NCBI RefSeq assembly: GCF_006494815.1
Contig: NZ_CP041091.1
Coordinates: 1,763,001 to 1,827,000, forward strand
Reading direction: 5' to 3'
DNA length: 64,000 nucleotides
Source: Nocardioides sambongensis
Lineage (GTDB): Bacteria; Actinomycetota; Actinomycetes; Propionibacteriales; Nocardioidaceae
Positions 57,424-64,000 of the stretch are shown here, piece by piece. The notes under the pieces are model-generated. The model ran no database searches, was not told where the DNA came from, and was given only the letters and a program-made list of their open reading frames with translations. Both the position numbers and the translations under genes were made by a program. Within the stretch, counting starts at the first letter, position 1; every line of letters starts with the position of its first letter.

Positions 57424-58118
57424 GCCGTCGCCTCCGCCGCCGTCTCCCAGCGGTAGCCGACGCCCCAGACGGTGACCAGGCTGATCGGACGTCGCGGGTC
57501 CGGCTCGATCTTCTCCCGCAGACGACGTACGTGCACGGTGACGGTGGACTGGTCCCCCACGGTCCATCCCCAGACCTGGCGGAGCAGGTCCTCACGGGTG
57601 AAGGCGGTGCCCGGGTGGGCGAGCAGGAAGCTCAGCAGCTCGAACTCCCGGGTGGTCAGGGCGAGATCCTCGCCGCCGCGGGTGGCGACGCGCCGGGCTC
57701 CGTCCACCACCAGGTCACCGTCGCACAGCAGCGTCGGCGCCGCGCCGTCCCGGTGGGTACGACGCAGCAGCGAGTCCACCCGGAGGGTGAGCTCGCGGGG
57801 GCTGAACGGCTTGCCCACGTAGTCGTCGGCGCCGAGCTCGAGCCCGTGCACCCGGTCGGTCTCGTGACCGAGCGCGGTGAGCATGATGATCGGGATGTCG
57901 CTCATCGACCGCAGCCGGCGGCACACCTCGCGTCCGTCCAGTCCGGGCAGCATCACGTCCAGGACGACGAGGTCGGCGCGGTCCTCGCGGACCGCCTTGA
58001 TCGCCTCCAGCCCGTTGTCGGTCTCGACCACGGCGTGCCCTCGGGCGCGCAGGTAGGAGGTGAGCACCTCACGCACGGTGAGGTCATCGTCGACGACGAG
58101 CACCCGGGCCACCATCAC
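57420..58118 (-). CDS. OmpR/PhoB-family response regulator
   Basis: 232 residues. The receiver has the acidic pair in VVDDDLTV, the phosphoryl Asp in [17 protein letters not shown], Thr in MLTALGHE and Lys in [10 protein letters not shown]. The winged-helix domain is at the C-terminus ([34 protein letters not shown]). It pairs with the kinase downstream. Its 5' end overlaps the small membrane protein gene by 35 bases. Confidence 0.95.
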   Translation of the reverse strand: MMVARVLVVDDDLTVREVLTSYLRARGHAVVETDNGLEAIKAVREDRADLVVLDVMLPGLDGREVCRRLRSMSDIPIIMLTALGHETDRVHGLELGADDYVGKPFSPRELTLRVDSLLRRTHRDGAAPTLLCDGDLVVDGARRVATRGGEDLALTTREFELLSFLLAHPGTAFTREDLLRQVWGWTVGDQSTVTVHVRRLREKIEPDPRRPISLVTVWGVGYRWETAAEATA

Positions 58119-58542
58119 TCCTTCCGGGACGTTCTTCGGAGACTAGCCCGGTGAGTGCGAGAAGCGTGGCGGCGAGCAACGAGAAGGCCGCCACCAGGAC
58201 CCAGCCGATGCCGTAGTCGCCCGGCAGCAGGGTGTCGTTGGTCGGCTCCTCGCCGAACCCTCCCAGCACCGGCACCGCCACCAGGGTGACCGTGCCGAGC
58301 ACCACCAGGACCACCGCGGCGGCCGCCGCCGGCCGGCGCGGCACACCGGTACGACGAACCACCGCACGCGCCCCCCAGCCCAGCCCGATCGCGATCGGAG
58401 CCAGCACCGCGTCGTGCACGAGCACGGCCACGGCCGCCCAGACCACCGTCGCGCGGACCGCGGCGCCGTCCTGGGTGGTGAGCAGCAGCCAGCCCCCGTA
58501 GCCCGCGACCAGGACGCCCAGGAGGACCAGCAGCCGGCTCAC
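58084..58542 (-). CDS. Small polytopic membrane protein of the molybdo-enzyme operon
   Basis: About 152 residues from GTG 58542 (GTGA overlap with the preceding stop). Four helices are visible (LLVLLGVLVAGYGGWLLL, ATVVWAAVAVLVHDAVLAPI, AAAAAVVLVVLGTVTLVAV, IGWVLVAAFSLLAATLLALT), with a short basic tail that overlaps the response regulator start. I do not recognise a family. Translational coupling on both sides suggests a role in the same system, perhaps as an accessory of the oxidoreductase or the sensor. Confidence 0.75.
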   Translation of the reverse strand: MSRLLVLLGVLVAGYGGWLLLTTQDGAAVRATVVWAAVAVLVHDAVLAPIAIGLGWGARAVVRRTGVPRRPAAAAAVVLVVLGTVTLVAVPVLGGFGEEPTNDTLLPGDYGIGWVLVAAFSLLAATLLALTGLVSEERPGRSDGGPGARRRR

Positions 58543-59705
58543 CCGGTCACCTCCAGCCGGTCGACCCACTTGGTCTGCAGGACGCCGGGTCGGTTGGGCG
58601 CGATCACCCGCGCCGGGTAGCCGTGGTCGAGCGAGAGGGTGCTCCCGTTCAGCGTCAGCGCCAGCAGCGTGCGCTCGTCAGCGGTGAAGTTCGGCGGCAG
58701 CACGCTGGAGCGGCTGCCGCCGCTGCGCTGCAGCGAGGAGACCGCCACCTCCGCCGCGGCGGGTGCGCCGACCAGCGCGACCAGGTCGCGGACCCGGACG
58801 CCGGTCCAGGTGGCCGACGCACTCCAACCCTCGACGCAGGCGATCGGCAGGTCGACCGTGTGCTGGCTCATCCGCTCCAGGTCGGCGCGGCCGAGCCGGA
58901 CCGACCGGTCGCCGTACCGGATCTCGCAGGTCCAGTCGGTCGCGGTGGCGGCCTCCTCGACGCCGGCGGACTCGGCGGTGCGGTTGACCGGGACGCCGCC
59001 CGGGCCGCCGGATCGGCGTGCCGCGAGCACCGCGAAGCGGTCCAGCACCGGCAGCGTGCCGCCCGCCGAGGCGACCGCGGCGACAGCGGCGGCCAGCCAG
59101 GTGGTGCGCAGCAGTCCGCGGCGGCTCACCATCCCCGGGGCGACGGCGGCGGGCCGGTCGGCATCGCTCGCGTCGACGTCACGGCCGAGCACCTCCCGGA
59201 TCAGCGGCAGCTTGATGCCGATGTGGACGAGCAGGGCCCCGATCGCGACCCAGGCGATGGCGTAGTGCGATCCCCGGAAGGAGAAGCTCCACGGGTACCA
59301 CTGGGTGACGTTGGCCAGCCCGGTGGAGATCTGGAACAGCGCCGCGCCGACCAGCACGGCGATCGACCCCCGCTCGAGGACGACGCGCACCAGCGCCCGG
59401 CCGGGCCGCGGCATCCGTGCGAAGAGCAGCGGGTAGACCGTCCAGAGCTTGACCAGCAGCAGCGGGACGGCGGCGGTGCCGGCCAGCACGTGCAGTGCCT
59501 GGTTGACCCGGTAGCCCCACGACGGATCGGTCGGGAACGGCACCGGCGGCCGGTCGAGCTGCGCGTAGTGGCTGACCAGCCCGGTGAGGAAGGCCACCGC
59601 GAAACAGACGCCGAGCCACATCCCGACCCGCGCGGCGACGGCCGCGCTGCGCAGTCGTGAGCTGAAGTCCGCCTCCCGCGGCGGGTGCAGCGACGCCGGG
59701 CTCAC
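58539..59705 (-). CDS. Molybdopterin-dependent oxidoreductase fused to a cytochrome-b-like membrane domain
   Basis: 388 residues from GTG 59705. The N-terminal ~190 residues hold four to five helices with His in NQALHVLAGTAAV and in GSHYAIAWVAIGALLVHIGI, as in di-heme b-type membrane domains. The C-terminal ~170 residues match the sulfite-oxidase/MsrP fold, with the molybdenum Cys in IACVEGWSASATWTGVRVRD and HGYPARVIAPNRPGVLQTKW. A reductase using membrane electrons, or an oxidase feeding them, is plausible; the substrate is unknown. Both ends overlap neighbouring genes by four bases. Confidence 0.87.
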   Translation of the reverse strand: MSPASLHPPREADFSSRLRSAAVAARVGMWLGVCFAVAFLTGLVSHYAQLDRPPVPFPTDPSWGYRVNQALHVLAGTAAVPLLLVKLWTVYPLLFARMPRPGRALVRVVLERGSIAVLVGAALFQISTGLANVTQWYPWSFSFRGSHYAIAWVAIGALLVHIGIKLPLIREVLGRDVDASDADRPAAVAPGMVSRRGLLRTTWLAAAVAAVASAGGTLPVLDRFAVLAARRSGGPGGVPVNRTAESAGVEEAATATDWTCEIRYGDRSVRLGRADLERMSQHTVDLPIACVEGWSASATWTGVRVRDLVALVGAPAAAEVAVSSLQRSGGSRSSVLPPNFTADERTLLALTLNGSTLSLDHGYPARVIAPNRPGVLQTKWVDRLEVTG

Positions 59706-60358
59706 GGCGCCACCCCCAGCACCGCGCACCAGCGTCCGCCGTAGTGCTCGACCGCGCGAGCCACCATCCCGGCCCGATCGGCCACCTCCGGAAGCGCGTC
59801 GACCCCGAGCCAGGCCCACCGGAAGGGCGCACTGGTGGCGCAGGCACAGGCCAGGCGCGTGGCTCGGGTGCCGCTCGGTGTCCCGGGTGCCCCGACCTCG
59901 ACCACGATCCGGCCGTCGGGGGCGATCACGTCGCGGAGTCGGCGCAGCAGCGCGGCCGGGTCGCCGCCGATGCCGATGTTGCCGTCGGCGAGCAGCGCCG
60001 TGCCCCAGCGGCCTTCCGCCGGCACCCGCGTGAAGACGTCCCGGCGCAACGCCGAGGCGCCCCGCGCGCGGGTCTGGCGGACCGCCTCGGCCACGACGTC
60101 GATGCCGAGGGAGAGGTGACCACCGCTGGCGAGCTCGGCGGTGAGCCGCCCCGGACCGCAGCCCACGTCGAGCGTGGGTCCGGCACAGTGCCGCAACAGC
60201 AGGTGGTCGGCCGGGTCCGCCGCCCGGGTCCAGTCCTGGACCGGCAGCCTGACCGGCGCCTGGTCGGCGATCTGAACGCTGCACGGCTCTCCCTGGAGCG
60301 CGTGGGCGAAGACGGTCTCCGAGGTGAGAGAGCCGGCGTCCGGGATCGCGGCCGTCAC
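59702..60358 (-). CDS. Class I SAM-dependent methyltransferase of the molybdo-enzyme operon
   Basis: 218 residues from GTG 60358. Motif I is LDVGCGPGRLTAELASGGH at residues ~58-76, followed by IDVVAEAV, then LLADGNIGIGGDPAALLRRL and DGRIVVEVGAPG. The ALLADGNIGIGGDP segment, where a DxxF-type motif would usually be, is distinctive of a subfamily found beside DUF2064 and GT2 genes. The substrate is unknown. It overlaps genes on both sides (GTGA). Confidence 0.85.
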   Translation of the reverse strand: MTAAIPDAGSLTSETVFAHALQGEPCSVQIADQAPVRLPVQDWTRAADPADHLLLRHCAGPTLDVGCGPGRLTAELASGGHLSLGIDVVAEAVRQTRARGASALRRDVFTRVPAEGRWGTALLADGNIGIGGDPAALLRRLRDVIAPDGRIVVEVGAPGTPSGTRATRLACACATSAPFRWAWLGVDALPEVADRAGMVARAVEHYGGRWCAVLGVAP

Positions 60359-61008
60359 CGGAGCACCGCCTCGGCGGCGCGAGCGGTGCGGCTGCCGCCG
60401 ACCAGCGCGGCCACGGCAGCCAGATCGGCGACCTCGTCGATGTCGCGCAGCACGGGTGCGGTGCCGACCTGCAGTCCCGCCTCGGTCAGCGCCCGGTGGG
60501 TCAGCCGTCCCGTCTCCTCGGTCGACATCGGCACCCCGGCCACCGCAGCGGCGGCGGCGGGATCGGTGAGACCGAGGAGCCACCACCCGCCATCCTCGGC
60601 CGCCCCCAGCACCGCGTCGTGGTCCGCCAGCCGGGCCGCCGCCTGGTGCAGCAGCGCAGGGGTGACCTGCGGGGTGTCCATCCCGATCTGGATCGTCGGG
60701 GCTCCGGACTCCTCGAACGCGGCAGCGATCCGGGCGCCCAGACCGCTGCCACGCTGGGGCGCCACCGACCACCCCGCCAGTGCGCTCCGCAGGGCCGCGG
60801 CCTCGACCGCGTCGTCGAGGTCGCCGGCCAGCGCCAGCCGGCAGCGGTCCGGACCGACGGCGCCGGTGCAGGCGTCGAGGGTGTCGAGCAGGGAGGCGGC
60901 CGCGACCCGGGCGGCGGCGGCGTCCCCGACCGTCGCCGCCAGCCGGGTCTTCACCCGACCCGGCACGGGCGCCTTGGCCACCACCAGCACCGTGGGATCG
61001 GCGGTCAC
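60355..61008 (-). CDS. DUF2064/TIGR04282 family glycosyltransferase-like protein
   Basis: 217 residues from GTG 61008. The nucleotide-binding start is VLVVAKAPVPGRVKTRLAAT, and the metal-site region IQIGMDTPQVTPALL and GAAEDGGWWLLGL are characteristic of DUF2064 (CofC/TIGR04282-like nucleotidyl or glycosyl transferases). Such genes are regularly paired with a GT2 enzyme, as here. It is probably an activated-sugar or nucleotide transferase; the product is unknown. GTGA overlaps occur on both sides. Confidence 0.85.
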   Translation of the reverse strand: MTADPTVLVVAKAPVPGRVKTRLAATVGDAAAARVAAASLLDTLDACTGAVGPDRCRLALAGDLDDAVEAAALRSALAGWSVAPQRGSGLGARIAAAFEESGAPTIQIGMDTPQVTPALLHQAAARLADHDAVLGAAEDGGWWLLGLTDPAAAAAVAGVPMSTEETGRLTHRALTEAGLQVGTAPVLRDIDEVADLAAVAALVGGSRTARAAEAVLR

Positions 61009-61685
61009 GAGCGGGCCCTCCGGGTGACGCGCAGGACGCGCAGGAAGTCGCGGGCCGCCAACACCGTGCCGCGCAGCGAGCCGGAGACCTTCGACCGCGT
61101 CCCCGGCGTGCGCGGGTGGTAGGCGACGTCGCGCTCGACGATCCGCCACTTCGCGTCCGCCGCACGCTGCACCAGCTCGACCGGATAGCCGAAGCGGCGG
61201 TCCTGGACGCCGAGGCCGAGCAGGTCGGCGCGTCTGGCCACCCGCAACGGACCCAGGTCGTGCAGCGCCACCCCGGTGCGACGGCGCAGCACCGCGAGCA
61301 CCAGCGCGTTCCCCACCCGGGCGGGCCACGGCGGGCGGGCCTCGGGGGCGGGCACCCGCCGGCCCATCGCGAGGTCGGCCCGTCCGTCGCGCACCAGTGC
61401 CAGCAGCGGCAGCACGTCGTCCGGATCGAACGAGCCGTCCCCGTCCATCACCGCGACGTAGGTCGTGCCGGCCGCCTCGATCCCGGCCTGGACCGCCGCG
61501 CCGTAGCCGGGCGTGCTCTCGACGACCACGGTCGCTCCGGCGCTCCGGGCGACCTCGGCGGTCCGGTCCGAGGAGCCGTTGTCCACCACGATCACGCCGA
61601 GGCCGTCGGGCACCCGGGGCAGGAGGGCGCGCAGCGCCGCCTCCTCGTCACGGCAGGGCAACACCAGCTGGCAGTCGGTCACCAC
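61005..61685 (-). CDS. GT2-family glycosyltransferase (dolichyl-phosphate-sugar synthase-like)
   Basis: 226 residues from a GTG at 61685 (61682 possible). The GT-A core shows VLPCRDEEAALRALLP, VIVVDNGSSDRTAEVA, GYGAAVQAGIEAA and the DXD-like VMDGDGSFDPDDV. The C-terminus is basic without membrane helices, so the enzyme is likely peripheral. It would put a sugar on a polyprenyl phosphate or similar lipid. It is first of the overlapping operon and divergent from the GT-C-like membrane gene at 61793, a natural donor-maker/donor-user pair. Confidence 0.87.
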   Translation of the reverse strand: MVTDCQLVLPCRDEEAALRALLPRVPDGLGVIVVDNGSSDRTAEVARSAGATVVVESTPGYGAAVQAGIEAAGTTYVAVMDGDGSFDPDDVLPLLALVRDGRADLAMGRRVPAPEARPPWPARVGNALVLAVLRRRTGVALHDLGPLRVARRADLLGLGVQDRRFGYPVELVQRAADAKWRIVERDVAYHPRTPGTRSKVSGSLRGTVLAARDFLRVLRVTRRARS

Positions 61686-61792
61686 TCCAACGTAGGCACC
61701 TGCGCGGCTCCGGCGGCGCCCCAATCCTTACGGTCCGGTGACGCCACCCCGCGCCGCCGGGCGACCGCAGGAACGCGACCTAGGGTCGGAGC

Positions 61793-63126
61793 ATGGCCCG
61801 CGACCTCGACCACGCCGTCCGGCGCGCGGCGGTCATCGGGCTGGTCGCCGCCGGCCTGCTGGTCCTCGCCGCACTGATCGCCCCACCGTTGCTCGGGTGG
61901 GAGGTGCACGAGCGGGCCGACGACATCGCCGGGGTGCCGCCCCTGCACGGGTTCGTCCAGGTCAAGGTCGGCCCGGGCACGCCCGTGGCGGTGTTGATCG
62001 GCGTCGCCACGGTCGCCCTCGGACCGGCCCTGGCCGAGCGGCTGGGCTGGGGCCGTCTCCTGCTGGTGACCTGGCTGGCCGGGCTGGGCTGGCTGCTCGG
62101 CCTGGCCCTGGTCGACGGCGGCGCCGGGCTGAGCCGGGTCCTCGGCAACCCGCACGAATACCTGGAGACGGCACGCGCGGTCACCTCGGTGCCCGACCTG
62201 CTCGCCGGGTACGTCGACCGGATCCCCGAGGACGCCCCGACAACTGGCCGATCCACGTCGCCGGGCATCCCCCGGGGATGCTGCTCTTCTTCGTGCTGCT
62301 CGCGAAGGTCGGCCTCGGCGGCGACCTGGCGGCCGGACTGGTGGTGACGCTGGTCGCGTCCACCCTGCCGATCGCCGTGCTGGTGACCCTGCGTGCCCTG
62401 GGACGGGTGGACACCGCGCGCGGGGTCGCGCCGTTCCTCGCGGTGAGCCCGGCCGCGATCTTCCTCGCCGTCTCCGCGGACGCGGTGATCGCCACCGTCG
62501 TCGCCTGGGGGCTGGCCGCGCTCGCCCTCGCCGCGCGGGGTGGTCCCTCCCCCGGCCGGCTGGCCTGGGCGACGCTGGCCGGCCTCCTCCTGGGCACCTC
62601 GGTGATGATGTCCTACGGCATGCCGCTGGCCGGCGTGCTCGCGCTCGCGGTGCTCGTCGCCGCCGGTCGGTGGTGGCCGCTGCCCGTGGCCGCCGCCGCC
62701 GCCCTGCTCGTGGCGCTGCTGATGGCGGCCGGCGGGTTCGCTTGGTGGGAGGCCCTGCCGGTACTACGGGAGCGGTACTGGGACGGCATCGCCACGGACC
62801 GGCCCGCCTCCTACTGGTGGTGGGGCAACCTGGCGGCGCTGGTGATCAGCGCCGGCCCCGTGGTCGGGGCCTCGCTGGGCGCGGCGTGGGCCTCTCGTCG
62901 TACCGAACGGGTGCCGGTGCTGCTGGTGGGTGCGGCCGTCACGGCGGTCGCGTTGGCTGACCTCTCGGGCATGTCGAAGGCCGAGGTGGAGCGGATCTGG
63001 CTGCCGTTCGTGCCGTGGCTGATGCTCGGGGCGGCGATGTTGCCGCGCTCGTGGCGGCAGCCGGCCCTCGCGCTGCAGGTGGTGGCCGCGCTGCTGGTGC
63101 AGCACCTGCTCTACACCAGCTGGTGA
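61793..63126 (+). CDS. GT-C-like integral membrane protein, with an apparent one-base loss at 62235-62239
   Basis: One added base gives 445 codons. The first part (ATG 61793) has helices VIGLVAAGLLVLAALIAPPL and LLLVTWLAGLGWLLGLALVD. It leaves frame after VDRIPEDAP and resumes with DNWPIHVAGHPPGMLLFFVL, then eight or more helices and SGMSKAEVERIWLPFVPWLM near the end. The HPPG motif after an extracytoplasmic loop is shared by actinobacterial GT-C-type mannosyltransferase-like proteins. It is divergent from the GT2/DUF2064 operon and probably uses its lipid-linked sugar. The break is in or next to a C4 run. Confidence 0.72.
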
Positions 63127-63150
63127 CCGGACCGGCTCGTTTGGCTACCG

Positions 63151-63194
63151 CTCAGCCGCGCAGAGGCGCCAATGCTCAGCCGCGCAGGGGCGCG
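63151..63194. repeat. Imperfect 20-base direct repeat at the 3' end of the epimerase gene
   Basis: 63151-63170 and 63175-63194 match at 18 of 20 bases, spaced by 24. The second copy contains the stop codon of the epimerase and its last codons; the first copy carries a further in-phase TCA (minus-strand TGA) after it. It looks like a small tandem duplication. Confidence 0.8.
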
Positions 63195-64000
63195 GTGGCG
63201 AACGCGGGCAGGCCCACCTCCGGGGTGACCTCGGCACGGAACCCCAGCTCGGCCGCCGCACGCGCCGGCGAGGCGACCACGTGCCGCACGTCGCCGAGGC
63301 GATAGTCCCCGGTGATCGCCGGCTCGATCGGGTGCGCGGCGCCGCGCGCCACCAGGCCGGCCACCTCGGCGATCGTGGTGGGCAGGCCCGAGGCCACGTT
63401 GTAGGCCGCGAACGACCCCGGCGCGGCCCCGGCCACCGCCGCCGCGGCGACCACGTTGGCCCGGGCCACGTCGTCGACGTGGACGAAGTCCCGCCGCTGC
63501 CGCCCGTCCTCGAAAACCCGCGGCGCCTCGCCGCGCTCGAGGGAGGAGCGGAACATCGCCGCCACACCGGAGTAGGGGGTGTCACGAGGCATCCGGGGGC
63601 CGTAGACGTTGTGGTAGCGCAGGGCCACCACGGATCCGCCCGCCTGGCGTGCCCAGGCGGCGGCGTAGTGCTCCTGGGCCACCTTGCTCGCCGCGTAGGC
63701 GTTGCGCGGGTCCAGCGGTGCGGACTCATCGACCAGCAGCGACTCCAGCGCGGCCCCGCAGGCGGGGCAGTGCACCTCGAAGTCCCCCGCGTCCAGCGCC
63801 GCGCGCTCGCGCGGACCGGGCGACACCTCCCCGTGCGTCGGGCAGGCGTAGGCGCCCTCCCCGTAGACGACCATCGACGACGCGAGCACCAGACGCCGTA
63901 CGCCGGCTCCGGCGGCCGCCGCGAGCAGGGCCGCGGTGCCCAGGTCGTTGTGGGCGGCGTAGAGCGGGAGGTCGGCGGTGCTGGCGCCGGCACCGACGAC
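63176..64000 (-). CDS. NAD-dependent epimerase/dehydratase (dTDP-rhamnose 4-epimerase-like), N-terminus beyond window
   Basis: About 275 codons are visible, open to the window edge; the N-terminal NAD-binding GxxGxxG is outside. Present are the catalytic Ser in LASSMVVYGEG and YxxxK in RNAYAASKVAQEHY, then ALRYHNVYGPRMP, DFVHVDDVARANVVAA and GDYRLGDVRHVV. Between Ser and Tyr lies a Zn-ribbon-like insert with CPTHG and, about 28 residues on, CPACGA, a feature I recall from dTDP-L-rhamnose 4-epimerase-type enzymes. It probably makes a nucleotide sugar for the glycosyltransferases next to it. The exact sugar is uncertain. Confidence 0.85.
   Translation of the reverse strand, partial: VVGAGASTADLPLYAAHNDLGTAALLAAAAGAGVRRLVLASSMVVYGEGAYACPTHGEVSPGPRERAALDAGDFEVHCPACGAALESLLVDESAPLDPRNAYAASKVAQEHYAAAWARQAGGSVVALRYHNVYGPRMPRDTPYSGVAAMFRSSLERGEAPRVFEDGRQRRDFVHVDDVARANVVAAAAVAGAAPGSFAAYNVASGLPTTIAEVAGLVARGAAHPIEPAITGDYRLGDVRHVVASPARAAAELGFRAEVTPEVGLPAFATAPLRG

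Overview
This window is chromosomal DNA from a very GC-rich actinomycete. Gene content and order point to a Nocardioides-like member of the Propionibacteriales; that placement is inference. Evidence includes mycobacterial-type RpsA, PolA and PdtaR, a MoxR–DUF58–transglutaminase operon, arabinan-type envelope genes next to a DUF2613 peptide, and small actinobacterial families (HGxxPAAW, TIGR02234, DUF4190). Genes are tightly packed: no gene-free stretch exceeds about 250 bases, and there is no insertion sequence, prophage or CRISPR array.

Layout. 1-4.1 kb: truncated secreted sugar dehydrogenase, GlxA-type regulator, tiny membrane protein, secreted SGNH hydrolase. 4.2-6.7 kb: rpsA and a methyltransferase. 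6.7-11.1 kb: moxR, DUF58 protein and a transglutaminase-like membrane protein. 11.2-25.1 kb: cell-envelope glycan block with a DUF3068 protein, methyltransferases, DUF2613, GT-C-like membrane proteins, a flippase, a GT4 glycosyltransferase, aftD and a UbiA-family decaprenyl-phosphate phosphoribosyltransferase. 25.1-30.0 kb: condensation-like acyltransferase, polA, hotdog thioesterase, GNAT enzyme. 30.3-35.7 kb: branched-chain amino acid ABC importer. Its LivH carries an added secreted beta domain, and its binding protein appears circularly permuted. 35.9-38.8 kb: pdtaR, a tRNA with a CAA anticodon, a lipoprotein and pyk. 39.0-45.1 kb: gltD and gltB. 45.2-49.7 kb: lgt, a SCO-family protein, trpA, trpB, trpC. 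49.9-55.8 kb: small membrane proteins, hisI and a heterodimeric ABC exporter. 55.8-61.7 kb: YjbQ-family protein and a tightly overlapping operon with a two-component system, membrane molybdo-oxidoreductase, methyltransferase, DUF2064 protein and GT2 enzyme. 61.8-64.0 kb: GT-C-like membrane protein and a truncated NAD-dependent epimerase.

Seven or eight genes, including pyk, gltD and aftD, are interrupted by apparent single-base losses, usually in short G/C runs. The affected genes include ones expected to be essential and every event has the same sign. This looks more like consensus sequencing error than gene decay, so those genes are described as whole genes with a marked break.

The strongest candidate novelty is the substrate-binding protein at 34.4-35.7 kb, whose two halves are in swapped order. 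A second genome-scale signal is the octamer GTACGACG, present about ten times more often than base composition predicts, on both strands and in several reading frames.
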